In this document: one piece after another, positions 38,461 through 46,369 of the stretch
Layout: the number at the start of each line of letters is the position of its first letter
Position numbering within the stretch: the stretch's first letter is position 1
Source: an uncultured Paracoccaceae bacterium
Lineage (GTDB): Bacteria; Pseudomonadota; Alphaproteobacteria; Rhodobacterales; Rhodobacteraceae
Assembly: GCA_947496535.1 (NCBI GenBank)
Contig: CANMDE010000002.1
Coordinates: forward strand, 248,001-312,000
Direction: 5' to 3'
DNA: 64,000 nucleotides
Notes under the pieces: model-generated
Told to the model about the DNA's origin: nothing
Seen by the model: only the letters and a program-made list of their open reading frames with translations
Database searches by the model: none
Translations under genes and position numbers: made by a program

Positions 38461-38468
38461 GGAATATT

Positions 38469-38939
38469 TCAGCCTGATGGTATCTCGATCATCAAATGCG
38501 CTGATGGTGCGCCTTTGATAAACTCATCCTCAACTTGCTGAAGCACACGACGCTGACCAGCGAAGGGGACCATCTCACGGGCTTCATTGAAACTGACCCA
38601 CCCATAGTCGCTGTGTTCTTCGTTCAGTACGACTACTGCATTGGGGTCGATGAACGCCACGAAAACAGGGGCCATCACAATGGCATCCCGATCCGCTTCA
38701 TAGAATTGTTCGCAGACGTCACCGGAATAAAACCTTTCGGGTGTCAGCCCGGTTTCTTCTTTCAACTCACGCAGCGCAGCCTCCCACGCGGTTTCGCCCT
38801 CTTCGATTCCCCCGGCGATCTGGCACCATTCGCCAACAAGGGTGTGATTTCGACGTAAAAGCAGGACTTCAACGCCCTGCCCCGTTTCGCGCAATGCGAT
38901 GAGCGCGATTGAAAACGATCTGATGGAGATTTCTGCCAT
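38469..38939 (-). CDS. Nudix hydrolase (dATP/NTP pyrophosphohydrolase type)
   Basis: A 156-residue Nudix protein. The box GGIEEGETAWEAALRELKEETGL fits the GX5EX7REUXEEXGU consensus, with the metal-binding glutamates in place. NudB-like features (EWCQIAGGIEEG, NEEHSDYGWVSFNEA) suggest a dATP or dihydroneopterin-triphosphate pyrophosphatase. The ATG at 38939 overlaps the cytidine deaminase stop (TGATG); the longer frame lies within that gene. Confidence 0.85.
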   Translation of the reverse strand: MAEISIRSFSIALIALRETGQGVEVLLLRRNHTLVGEWCQIAGGIEEGETAWEAALRELKEETGLTPERFYSGDVCEQFYEADRDAIVMAPVFVAFIDPNAVVVLNEEHSDYGWVSFNEAREMVPFAGQRRVLQQVEDEFIKGAPSAHLMIEIPSG

Positions 38940-39340
38940 CACATCGGTTCTGGCCAGGCGTGCGCAGGGAGTAAATCGCGCAATGGCTGGGCGTGTTCCG
39001 GCCCCAGAATGACCTGCGCATCCAGATTGCGCAGGTCCACCGCACGCATGAATTCTCGACATATCCCGCAAGGCGGCAGTATGTGAACCTTGTGCGTTTC
39101 GGGGTTGCGCCAGACCGCCACGATGCGATCAATCACATATTCGCGCCCGGTGATCATGGCCGCCATGGCGCTGCGTTCCGCGCATAACCCCCAACCCGGC
39201 GTGTCAACGCAAACTCCAGTATGAACAGCGCCCGTCGATGTGATCAAAGCTGCGCCAACGTCGCCGAACAAACGTCCGTCGGGCGTGGTGTGGATATGGA
39301 TTGCATCCACAGCCCTGGTGATGAGTGCGGCGCTATCCAT
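38939..39340 (-). CDS. cdd: Cytidine deaminase family protein
   Basis: A 133-residue homotetrameric-type deaminase that converts cytidine or deoxycytidine to uridine. The zinc site is complete: CAERSAM (C and catalytic E) and PPCGICREF (two cysteines). GVCVDTPGWGLCAERSA replaces the usual NVENASYGL segment, so the substrate pocket may be altered. It overlaps the quinone oxidoreductase stop by eight bases. Confidence 0.85.
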   Translation of the reverse strand: MDSAALITRAVDAIHIHTTPDGRLFGDVGAALITSTGAVHTGVCVDTPGWGLCAERSAMAAMITGREYVIDRIVAVWRNPETHKVHILPPCGICREFMRAVDLRNLDAQVILGPEHAQPLRDLLPAHAWPEPM

Positions 39341-40307
39341 CAACCTTCAGCACAATCTTTCCGATATGCGCGCTGCTTTCCATCCGCGCGTGGGCGGCGG
39401 CGGCATCGGCGAGGTCGAACTCCTGATCCATCACGGGGCCCACTTTACCTGCGTTGATCAGCGGCCAGACATCGGTTCGCAATTCATCGGCAATCCGCGC
39501 CTTGGCCAGATCGGATTGTGGCCGCAAGGTAGAGCCTGTCATGGTCAGCCGCCGTGTCATCAACTGGACAAAATTCACCTCGACCTTCGGCCCTTGCAAA
39601 AATGCGATCTGGACGAGCCGTCCATCATCAGCGAGCGCCTTGAGGTTTCGAGGGATGTAGTCCCCACCCACCATATCCAGGATCACGTCGGCACCACCTG
39701 TCGCACGCATCGTTTCGACGAAGTCGGCCTCGCGGTAGTTGATGGCCTGCTCGGCTCCCAGATCACGACAAGCCGCGCATTTTTCGTCTGATCCGGCGGT
39801 CGTGAAAACCCGCGCCCCTTTGGCTTTGGCCAGTTGAATCGCCGTTGTGCCGATGCCGGAACTACCCCCGTGGACGAGGAACCGCTCACCCGCCTGAAGA
39901 CCGCCGCGCATAAAGACGTTGGACCAGACGGTGAAGAATGTTTCTGGCAGGCAGGCGGCCTGTTTCAGGCTCAGCCCCGCAGGGACAGGCAGGCAGTGGG
40001 CCGCTGGCGTCGCCACATATTCCGCGTAGCCACCACCGGGCAGCAATGCGCAGACTTGCTCGCCAACCTTCGGTGTCGTGACCCCTGCCCCGACGGCGAC
40101 GACCTCTCCCGCGGCCTCAAGCCCCGGCAGATCACTGGCGCCGGGCGGCGGGTTGTAGAGTCCGGCACGTTGCAAAGCATCGGGCCGGTTGACACCAGCA
40201 TAGGCCACTTTGATCAATACCTGATCATGGGCAGGCTCGGGCATTGGCCGATCTGTCAGCCCCAGTACCTCTGGCCCGCCGGGTTTTGTGATTTCTACTG
40301 CGCGCAT
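39333..40307 (-). CDS. NAD(P)H quinone oxidoreductase (zinc-independent MDR family)
   Basis: A 324-residue medium-chain reductase of the QOR/PIG3 type. It starts MRAVEITKPGGPEVL, has GVNRPDALQRAG and the nucleotide motif VHGGSSGIGTTAIQLAKAKGA near residue 145-165. The cysteines and histidines of zinc alcohol dehydrogenases are absent. It probably reduces quinones or enones with NADPH. It heads a minus-strand run with the deaminase and Nudix genes, and is followed upstream by a LysR gene. Confidence 0.9.
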   Translation of the reverse strand: MRAVEITKPGGPEVLGLTDRPMPEPAHDQVLIKVAYAGVNRPDALQRAGLYNPPPGASDLPGLEAAGEVVAVGAGVTTPKVGEQVCALLPGGGYAEYVATPAAHCLPVPAGLSLKQAACLPETFFTVWSNVFMRGGLQAGERFLVHGGSSGIGTTAIQLAKAKGARVFTTAGSDEKCAACRDLGAEQAINYREADFVETMRATGGADVILDMVGGDYIPRNLKALADDGRLVQIAFLQGPKVEVNFVQLMTRRLTMTGSTLRPQSDLAKARIADELRTDVWPLINAGKVGPVMDQEFDLADAAAAHARMESSAHIGKIVLKVDG

Positions 40308-40367
40308 GGCCCTGTCCCTTTTGTCGAGGGCCTAACTATGCGGGATGCAGCTGCCATTCAACCAATG

Positions 40368-41240
40368 TCAGCTCGCCTTGTGCATGGCGGCGCGTCCGAG
40401 CCCTGCAAGAACAAAATCTGCCGCTAGCGCAATATGTGCCTCACCCGAGCTTGACCGGTGGAGCGAGATGGCAACATCGGGAAGTACAGGGAAGCCTTTG
40501 TGCCCGTCGATGATCTTGAGGCTTGCCGGTATGATCGAGGCTTCCATCACGGAGACTCCCGCGCTTTCGAGGATTGCTTTTTCCATCAATGCAATGCTTC
40601 GAGTGGAATACGAAACATGCCAGGATCGATCAATCCGTCGCAAAGCAGCAAGAGCGATGTCACGGCAGACACAGCCCGTCGGAAACAGGACCAAGGACAG
40701 CGGTTTGTCTGGATCGTCCAAATAGTCAGGCGCGGCCACCCAGTGAAGCGGTTCGTATCGCGCGATTTCGCCAGCGACCGCGTTGGATGAGTGTGTTGCA
40801 ACCACGATGTCGAGATCGCCTTTGTCGAGCATCGGAAGCAAATCACAGGCGTTGTCGCAAGTGACCTCAAGCCGGAGCCGGGGATGTTCGCCCGCGAGGG
40901 ATGACAGGATGGGTGGCAGCAGAAATGTCGCGTAGTCGTCGGGCGCGCCGATCCGAACGAGGCCTTCTGCTTCGGGGCGCTGAATATGCGAGAGCGCCGC
41001 ATCGTTCGCCGCCAGAATGCGATTGGCATAGACCAAGAGCGTCTCACCCACCTGTGTCACTGTCACCGACTGTCGGCTTCTTTCGAAAAGGCGCTTTCCT
41101 ACGATCTCTTCAAGTCGCTTGATCTGTAGGCTGACCGCAGATTGCGTGCGCCCTATAGCCCGCGCCGCTTGCGTAAAATTGCGGTCCGCCGCGACAGCGA
41201 CAAAGGATCGGAGCAGATCAATTTCCAGATCGCGTTTCAT
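40368..41240 (-). CDS. LysR-family transcriptional regulator
   Basis: A 290-residue LysR protein: N-terminal winged helix (about 7-66; LLRSFVAVAADRNFTQAARAIGRTQSAVSLQIKRLEE-type pattern) and a two-lobe effector domain to the end. The ATG at 41240 gives the usual distance to the helix-turn-helix; the frame stays open to 41393 but that part lies in the divergent gene's promoter. It is divergent from the PEP-mutase-family gene, which it likely controls, in the usual LysR arrangement. Confidence 0.88.
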   Translation of the reverse strand: MKRDLEIDLLRSFVAVAADRNFTQAARAIGRTQSAVSLQIKRLEEIVGKRLFERSRQSVTVTQVGETLLVYANRILAANDAALSHIQRPEAEGLVRIGAPDDYATFLLPPILSSLAGEHPRLRLEVTCDNACDLLPMLDKGDLDIVVATHSSNAVAGEIARYEPLHWVAAPDYLDDPDKPLSLVLFPTGCVCRDIALAALRRIDRSWHVSYSTRSIALMEKAILESAGVSVMEASIIPASLKIIDGHKGFPVLPDVAISLHRSSSGEAHIALAADFVLAGLGRAAMHKAS

Positions 41241-41320
41241 ACCATTAGCATTAGAAAATCTCATCAGCAGGATCAATATAATTCGTTTCGGAAATATACC
41301 CCCGCAATCTATTCTGAAGC

Positions 41321-41337
41321 AGGAGGTGATCAATATG
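41321..41337 (+). promoter_or_regulatory. Near-perfect Shine-Dalgarno with an upstream in-frame ATG
   Basis: AGGAGGTGATC (41321-41331) is an extended complement of the 16S rRNA 3' end and stands four bases before an ATG at 41335 that is in frame with the enzyme gene below. It would add 44 residues. The family-length start at 41467 has its own AAGGAAAGG site. Confidence 0.55.
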
Positions 41338-41466
41338 CTAAGTTTACTTGCCAAATGCATGTTCGAGGCGACACGGATTACGCCCGCCACCAACGCGGTT
41401 TTGGTCGAGGATTGGCGTTCATCGCCGACACGGTTTCGCAGGAATACCCCAAGGAAAGGTAGAATT

Positions 41467-42312
41467 ATGTCGGCAAGTGACCCCCAACAGAAATTGAGCC
41501 AGTTTGCGCGTCTTCACCAAGCAAAGGGTGCATTTGTGATGCCAAACGCCTGGGATGCCGGATCGGCGCGCCTTCTTGAGGCATTGGGATTCTCGGCCCT
41601 CGCAACGACAAGCGCGGGTTTGGCTTTTTCGATGGGGCTGCGCGACTCCAGCGGCAGCCTGTCTCGCCATCAGGTGCTTGGAAACGCACGGTCCATCGTC
41701 GAGGCAACCAACCTTCCGGTCTCCGCGGATTTGGAGGACGGTTTTGGGCCATCACCCGAGGATTGCGCGCAAACCCTGAGCGAAGCCGAAGCTGTCGGCC
41801 TGTGTGGTGGAACAATCGAAGACGCGACCGGTGATCCGGACAATCCTATTTACGATTTTGGACATGCGGTCGAAAGAATCGAAGCGGCCGTCGCCGCAAA
41901 GACGCGGCCAGAATTCCTGATTACAGCACGCGCGGAAAACTTCATCTATGACCGCCCTGATCTGGACGATACGATCAAGCGATTGCAGGCGTTTGAGAAA
42001 GCGGGCGCCGATGTTGTCTATGCCCCGGGCCTGCCAGACATCGAAAGCGTGCGGGACGTGTGTCAGGCGGTGTCGGTCCCCGTGAATGTTGTCGTCGGTC
42101 TTTCGGCCACGACATATACGGTGGATCAGCTTTCCCAGGCGGGCGTGAAGCGTATCAGCACCGGAGGATCACTTGCCCGTGCCGCACTTGGAGAGATGAT
42201 CCGGGCGGCGCGAGAGCTATTGGACAACGGAACATACAGATACGCGGAAAGAGCTATCGCGGATGCCGATGTCGCGCGTCAAATGCGGACCGTTCCACGC
42301 GCCGTTGAATGA
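41467..42312 (+). CDS. Isocitrate lyase/PEP mutase family protein
   Basis: A 281-residue (beta/alpha)8 enzyme of the phosphoenolpyruvate mutase/isocitrate lyase superfamily: FVMPNAWDAGSARLLEALGF at the start, the metal-binding SADLEDGFG near residue 80, GGTIEDATGD and ITARAENF. The KKCGH motif of true isocitrate lyase is missing, so it more likely cleaves or forms a C-C or C-P bond on another oxoacid (oxaloacetate decarboxylase or 2-methylisocitrate-lyase-like). Start choice is open: an in-frame ATG at 41335 has a stronger ribosome site. Divergent LysR regulator. Confidence 0.8.
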   Translation: MSASDPQQKLSQFARLHQAKGAFVMPNAWDAGSARLLEALGFSALATTSAGLAFSMGLRDSSGSLSRHQVLGNARSIVEATNLPVSADLEDGFGPSPEDCAQTLSEAEAVGLCGGTIEDATGDPDNPIYDFGHAVERIEAAVAAKTRPEFLITARAENFIYDRPDLDDTIKRLQAFEKAGADVVYAPGLPDIESVRDVCQAVSVPVNVVVGLSATTYTVDQLSQAGVKRISTGGSLARAALGEMIRAARELLDNGTYRYAERAIADADVARQMRTVPRAVE

Positions 42313-42344
42313 CTGAAGAGCGGCGGCTTAGGAAATGCTTCGGT

Positions 42345-42689
42345 TTAAGCAGGCCGATGGCATGCAGCGGCTTGGAACACCTTGCCGTCCTGGCCAAAAT
42401 ACAGTGTCTCGGTTGCAAGAACGTCATGGTGGTTGAGATACGAGATCACCAGCATGTCGTAACCTTCGAACACATCCTGAACGCGGAATTTGAGATCGGG
42501 CTGACGGTCGAGGGCTGCTGCCCAGTATTCTCTGAGCGATTGCTTTCCGTGAATTTCACCTTTTCCGACAAGTGGAATGGCCTTCCTGGATCGGAACACG
42601 ACGTCATCGCTATAGTGGCTCATGATCAGATCAAGATCATGGCTGTTCCAACCTTGCTCCCACGATTCAGCGAATTTGCCGCAGTCCAT
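42345..42689 (-). CDS. NTF2-like (SnoaL-type) small protein
   Basis: A 114-residue protein with the cone-fold pattern of the NTF2/SnoaL superfamily: AESWEQGWNSHDLDLIMSHYSDDVVF at the start, then a glycine-rich turn (LVGKGEIHGKQSLREYW) and beta strands to the end. Such domains act as small isomerases or binding pockets. No partner gene is obvious; it is convergent with the PEP-mutase-family gene. Confidence 0.75.
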   Translation of the reverse strand: MDCGKFAESWEQGWNSHDLDLIMSHYSDDVVFRSRKAIPLVGKGEIHGKQSLREYWAAALDRQPDLKFRVQDVFEGYDMLVISYLNHHDVLATETLYFGQDGKVFQAAACHRPA

Positions 42690-42805
42690 TGAACGACCTC
42701 ATGAAAAGTCAATAATGCTGACATAAATGACGGTGGATGAGCAAACAAGCGTTGCGGGTTCTTTAGCCTCAGCACCGACTTTACAGGATGAGGCGTCGAC
42801 CGCTC

Positions 42806-43504
42806 CTAACTCGGATCACGCCACGCGCCCGGCAGATCGACATCCGGCACTTTTGGTGGGGCTTTGATCCCACCCATCATTTTGGCCAGCGGTCCAGTGA
42901 ATGGTTTCAGCAGCGGGTTGGCGTTGACCTGTGCCTTGACCTTTTCGAACTGCATCACATTCTCGATCCGTCGGTCGATGAAATCATCCGTGGCCTGTGC
43001 GTCCAGACTGTCATCGCCCAGCCAGTAAAGAACGACAGAGGTATAAACACCCGACAGCGTTGCCCGCTTAGTGTACCAATTGATATCGCGTGACGTATCG
43101 CCCAGCGCCTCCCAAATTGCATCCGCCGTGCCCCAGATCAGCTTTGCCCCGTCGCCCGCCATATGCGGCAACGCAAACAGCGCCGTACCCCGCCGGACGG
43201 CTTCCTTGTCGTCTATCGCATTGATCCGAAGCCGCAGCGCGTGGGCGACCTTGTCCCGAAAGCGCATATCGGCGAGGTCGGCCTTTCCCAAAGCGGCGAC
43301 CATCTCTGCATCGCCCCGTTCATGGTAGGCAATCGCCAGATCGACGGCCCCGCGTGGGCAAAGCGTCTTGGCATGGGCCGGGTCGATCCCAACCTCGGCC
43401 ACTGCGGCGTTGAATGCCGTCGGCGCCCAGCCATCAAAGGCCACATGGGGCAAAATGGCGTCGAGCAGTTTCGTCTTGATCGGGTCAATGGGGGCGTTCA
43501 TCAT
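42806..43504 (-). CDS. COQ9 family protein
   Basis: A 232-residue homologue of COQ9, the lipid-binding partner of COQ7 in ubiquinone synthesis, found in alphaproteobacteria and mitochondria. It starts with KTKLLDAILPHVAFDGW, resembles TetR folds in its N-terminal half and carries LRLRINAIDDKEAVRRG and DTSRDINWYTKRATLSGVY, the most conserved COQ9 segment. The ATG at 43504 follows GGAAGGATCACC. It is divergent from rpsU. Confidence 0.92.
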   Translation of the reverse strand: MMNAPIDPIKTKLLDAILPHVAFDGWAPTAFNAAVAEVGIDPAHAKTLCPRGAVDLAIAYHERGDAEMVAALGKADLADMRFRDKVAHALRLRINAIDDKEAVRRGTALFALPHMAGDGAKLIWGTADAIWEALGDTSRDINWYTKRATLSGVYTSVVLYWLGDDSLDAQATDDFIDRRIENVMQFEKVKAQVNANPLLKPFTGPLAKMMGGIKAPPKVPDVDLPGAWRDPS

Positions 43505-43611
43505 TGGTGATCCTTCCGATTTTGCAACACTAGACAAACTAGTTCGCCTTTGCTATCTGCCCAGTTCCTGCAATTTTTGCAAATCCAACTTAGAGAGGTG
43601 GTGAAAACCAC

Positions 43612-43818
43612 ATGCAGGTTAGTGTTCGTGATAACAACGTCGATCAGGCGTTGCGTGCTCTGAAGAAAAAACTTCAGCGTGAAGGCGTTTTTCGTGAAAT
43701 GAAGCTCAAGCAGCATTTCGAGAAGCCGTCCGTGCGCAAAGCGCGCGAAAAAGCAGAAGCCATCCGCCGTCAGCGCAAGCTGGCGCGTAAGAAGTTGCAA
43801 CGCGAAGGTTTGCTGTAA
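43612..43818 (+). CDS. rpsU: 30S ribosomal protein S21
   Basis: A 68-residue basic protein near the mRNA exit on the 30S subunit: [20 protein letters not shown] start and a run of arginine/lysine helices ending KKLQREGLL. It is expected to assist initiation. An A-rich, AGAGAGG-containing ribosome site precedes it, and a strong terminator follows 24 bases after the stop, so it is a single-gene unit. Confidence 0.97.
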   Translation: MQVSVRDNNVDQALRALKKKLQREGVFREMKLKQHFEKPSVRKAREKAEAIRRQRKLARKKLQREGLL

Positions 43819-43841
43819 GGCGATCCTTTAACGTGACTATC

Positions 43842-43876
43842 AAAACCCCCGTCTGAGCGATCAGACGGGGGTTTTT
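43842..43876. terminator. Rho-independent terminator of rpsU, bidirectional
   Basis: AAAACCCCCGTCTGA (43842-43856) pairs perfectly with TCAGACGGGGGTTTT (43861-43875) around a GCGA tetraloop, followed by TTTGTTTTT. Because the A-run is on the other side, it also ends the convergent sulfonate operon. Confidence 0.92.
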
Positions 43877-43934
43877 GTTTTTGGGCGGTTGGTTTCGACC
43901 AGCACCGGTCGGGATGGGGTCGACGTTGCGTGGA

Positions 43935-45044
43935 TCAGGTTTTGCTATCTAACTCGCTGATATGTCGAAGGCCGGTCTGTGCCATTGCTGTCGATAACTC
44001 ATCGGTCAGAACCGACCACAACTGCATCAAGCCGCGTTCACCTGCGGCAGCGATGGCGAACTGGAGGCTGCGTCCAAAGAATGTGAAATCTGCGCCAGCG
44101 CTGAGAACTTTCAGTACGTCTTCGCCTGACCGCAATCCGCTGTCGTAGAAAATCGGGAAATCTGGCCCCAATGCCTCGCGTATTTCAGGAAGCATGACAG
44201 CTGGCGCTGGCGCACTTTCCAACTGCCGGGAGCCGTGGCTGGACACCTGGACAGCATCAACACCCGCCTGTTTGAGAGCCAAAGCGTCTTCGACATCAAG
44301 CACCCCTTTGACGACCAGATTACCGGGCCACATATCGCGCAACCGGGCGAGTGTGTCCCATGTCGCCCGCGCACGGCTTTCTGTGCGGTCAAAATTGTAG
44401 CCCGGCATCTGAAAATTCGCCATTTGAGGCTTGCCGGCAGCAAGTGACGTCAGTGACCAGCGTGGATGCAAAGCAAAGTCGATGAATTGGCGCGGTCCGA
44501 TCTTGAATGGCATCTTGAACCCGTGACGCAATTCGCGCGGACGCCGCCCGACCTCTGGCACATCTACTGTCAGAACAAGTGTCTTGTACCCGGCCGCCTT
44601 GGCCCGCTCGACCAGCTTGAAGCTGCCCGATCCATCACCGCTGAAATAAAGCTGGAACCAGGCATGACCCTCTGCCACTTCGATGATCTTTTCCATCGGG
44701 GTTGATGCCACGGTGGAGACCCCATGCGGGACTTTGTATCGCGCTGCCAGTCGTGCCAGCATCAAATCTGCACCGGGCGCGGACAGGTTGCACATACCCA
44801 TCGGCGCGATCCCGAATGGTCGTTCCACCGTTTCACCGAAGAGTGATGTGGACAGCTGACGCTCGCTGACATCGCGCAATATGCGCGGTCGCAAAGTCAT
44901 CGCATCCAATGCAGCACGGTTGCGGGTCGCCCCAGTTTCCGCGCCAGCAGACCCATCGATGTAGTCAAAGACCATCCATGGCAGGCGCAGTTTGGCGAGC
45001 CGCCGCGCATCCTCGGTCGAATGGATATGCGCGGCGGCCCCCAT
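43935..45044 (-). CDS. FMN-dependent alpha-hydroxyacid dehydrogenase (candidate sulfolactate dehydrogenase)
   Basis: A 369-residue member of the L-lactate dehydrogenase/glycolate oxidase family. FMN-binding features are in place (PIGMCNLSAPGADLMLA, VKGVLDVEDA) and the catalytic histidine lies in SSHGSRQLES, where the usual motif is SNHGGRQL. It is the last gene of the operon, three bases after comE. In a DHPS pathway, sulfolactate must be oxidised to sulfopyruvate, the ComDE substrate; this enzyme is a good candidate for that step (the SlcD role). The family is certain, the substrate inferred. Confidence 0.8.
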   Translation of the reverse strand: MGAAAHIHSTEDARRLAKLRLPWMVFDYIDGSAGAETGATRNRAALDAMTLRPRILRDVSERQLSTSLFGETVERPFGIAPMGMCNLSAPGADLMLARLAARYKVPHGVSTVASTPMEKIIEVAEGHAWFQLYFSGDGSGSFKLVERAKAAGYKTLVLTVDVPEVGRRPRELRHGFKMPFKIGPRQFIDFALHPRWSLTSLAAGKPQMANFQMPGYNFDRTESRARATWDTLARLRDMWPGNLVVKGVLDVEDALALKQAGVDAVQVSSHGSRQLESAPAPAVMLPEIREALGPDFPIFYDSGLRSGEDVLKVLSAGADFTFFGRSLQFAIAAAGERGLMQLWSVLTDELSTAMAQTGLRHISELDSKT

Positions 45045-45047
45045 GTC

Positions 45048-45602
45048 TTAGGCTTCGATCGCTTTCATGAACCGGTCTTTGATCACGACAGGGTCCATTG
45101 TGATCACTGGCATCTTGGCATTGCCGCTGTCGCATTTGACGACCATGACTGTCGCCTCATTGCTGTCAATCACGGCACGCAGGGCGGCACCGGTGTCCAC
45201 GTCCTGCACCTCGATCACGTTGTCGCAGCCAGCGGCACGAGCCATGCCAACCAGATCGGTTTTCTTTCCTGTATAGGTCGGTTGATCGCCGGTAGAGCCA
45301 TAAGACCCATTGTCGATGATCATCAGGATAAAATTCGATGGTGCGTTGTTACCGATGGTCGGAAGCGTGCCGAGGTTTGTGAGAACCGAGCCGTCGCCAT
45401 CAATGGCGATGACTGTTTTTGGCTGGGCGAGTGCAAGACCCAGACCAATCGACGACGCCAGACCCATTGTTCCGAGCATGTAGAAATTGGTGGGCTGATC
45501 ATCAATCGCATGCAGCTCTTGGCTGGGGATTCCGATATTGCAGATAATCAGCTGGTCACGCAGGATCGGGGCTATTTCTTTGAGAATTTCTGAACGGATC
45601 AT
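45048..45602 (-). CDS. comE: Sulfopyruvate decarboxylase, beta subunit (TPP-binding)
   Basis: A 184-residue thiamine-diphosphate protein. The TPP motif GDGSVLTNLGTLPTIGNNAPSNFILMIIDN-like (GDG to the asparagines) is complete at about 88-118, followed by GSYGSTGDQPTYT. It forms the active site with ComD and decarboxylates sulfopyruvate to sulfoacetaldehyde. The ATG at 45602 overlaps the comD stop by four bases. Phosphonopyruvate decarboxylase is the close alternative, but the neighbours point to sulfonates. Confidence 0.88.
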   Translation of the reverse strand: MIRSEILKEIAPILRDQLIICNIGIPSQELHAIDDQPTNFYMLGTMGLASSIGLGLALAQPKTVIAIDGDGSVLTNLGTLPTIGNNAPSNFILMIIDNGSYGSTGDQPTYTGKKTDLVGMARAAGCDNVIEVQDVDTGAALRAVIDSNEATVMVVKCDSGNAKMPVITMDPVVIKDRFMKAIEA

Positions 45603-46105
45603 TGGTCGCCATAGCCTCCCCAGAAGTTGGCATCGGTCAGGATCGCGACCGGTTTGTTGCACATGAAGGTGTATTTCAGGATCATATCGAATTCCTCCAC
45701 ATCGGATTGTTTGTGGAAGTGATATGTGGGGATATTCATCTGCGCGAGCAGCGCTTTGGTGTGCACCGCCATCTCAACCTGACAGGCCACGGGTTCACGC
45801 AACTCACCCCGGTAGCTGATTAGCATCGGCAAGGGCATCCGGTAGTATTGGATCAATGTCGCCAGCGTGTTTATGGTGACACCAATGGCGGTGTTCTGCA
45901 TGATGATTGCCGGACGTTTGCCGCCCATATAGGCACCGGCGCAAAGGCCCATGCCTTCGTCTTCCTTATTGGACGGGATGTGGAAAATCTCCTCCCGCGC
46001 GTCGATTTCGTCGATGACGCCGGCGAGCTGCTTGCAGGGCACGGTTGTCACAAAGGAAACGTCGTTCGCAACAAGATCGTCAGTGATCTTCTTGTCGATG
46101 TTCAT
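45599..46105 (-). CDS. comD: Sulfopyruvate decarboxylase, alpha subunit
   Basis: A 168-residue Pyr-domain partner of ComE. The segment QNTAIGVTINTLATLIQYYRMPLPML (split here: QNTAIGVTINT and YYRMPLPML) and IPSNKEDEGMGLCAGAYMGG, with the glutamate that activates TPP, are characteristic of sulfopyruvate/phosphonopyruvate decarboxylases. Together with ComE it yields sulfoacetaldehyde, which needs Xsc and Pta to become acetyl-CoA and sulfite; these are not in the window. Confidence 0.88.
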   Translation of the reverse strand: MNIDKKITDDLVANDVSFVTTVPCKQLAGVIDEIDAREEIFHIPSNKEDEGMGLCAGAYMGGKRPAIIMQNTAIGVTINTLATLIQYYRMPLPMLISYRGELREPVACQVEMAVHTKALLAQMNIPTYHFHKQSDVEEFDMILKYTFMCNKPVAILTDANFWGGYGDQ

Positions 46106-46153
46106 GTCAGTTTTGCCTTTCGGTTATAGCGCAGTGACCTGCGCCGGTTTGAA

Positions 46154-46336
46154 TTAGAAACTTCGGTAAACATGTACGGCACAGGGCGCATGGCGCACCA
46201 CGCGGGCGGCGGTAGAACCGAGGAGATAGTCGCTCAGCCCCGGTTTGTGGGATCCGATCACGATGCAATCGACAGCATGCGCCACCGCAGAGACACCATG
46301 ATCCAGCGCCATGGGGACAAGGGTTTTCTTATACAT
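46154..46336 (-). pseudogene. Shortened universal stress protein (internal deletion)
   Basis: Only 60 residues remain of a UspA-type protein that is normally about 140. The first 16 residues (MYKKTLVPMALDHGVS) are a normal UspA start with the ATP-site aspartate, and the last 44 are a normal end (DCIVIGSHKPGLSD, LLGSTAARVVRHAPCAVHVYR). The middle, about 80 residues, is missing, yet the frame is kept. Upstream sequence offers no longer frame. USP proteins accompany several TRAP importers (TeaD with TeaABC), which explains the site. It may be a remnant or a mini-protein. Confidence 0.75.
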
Positions 46337-46369
46337 CGTTGCTCTCTCTCCGATTTCTGTGTGGGCTGT

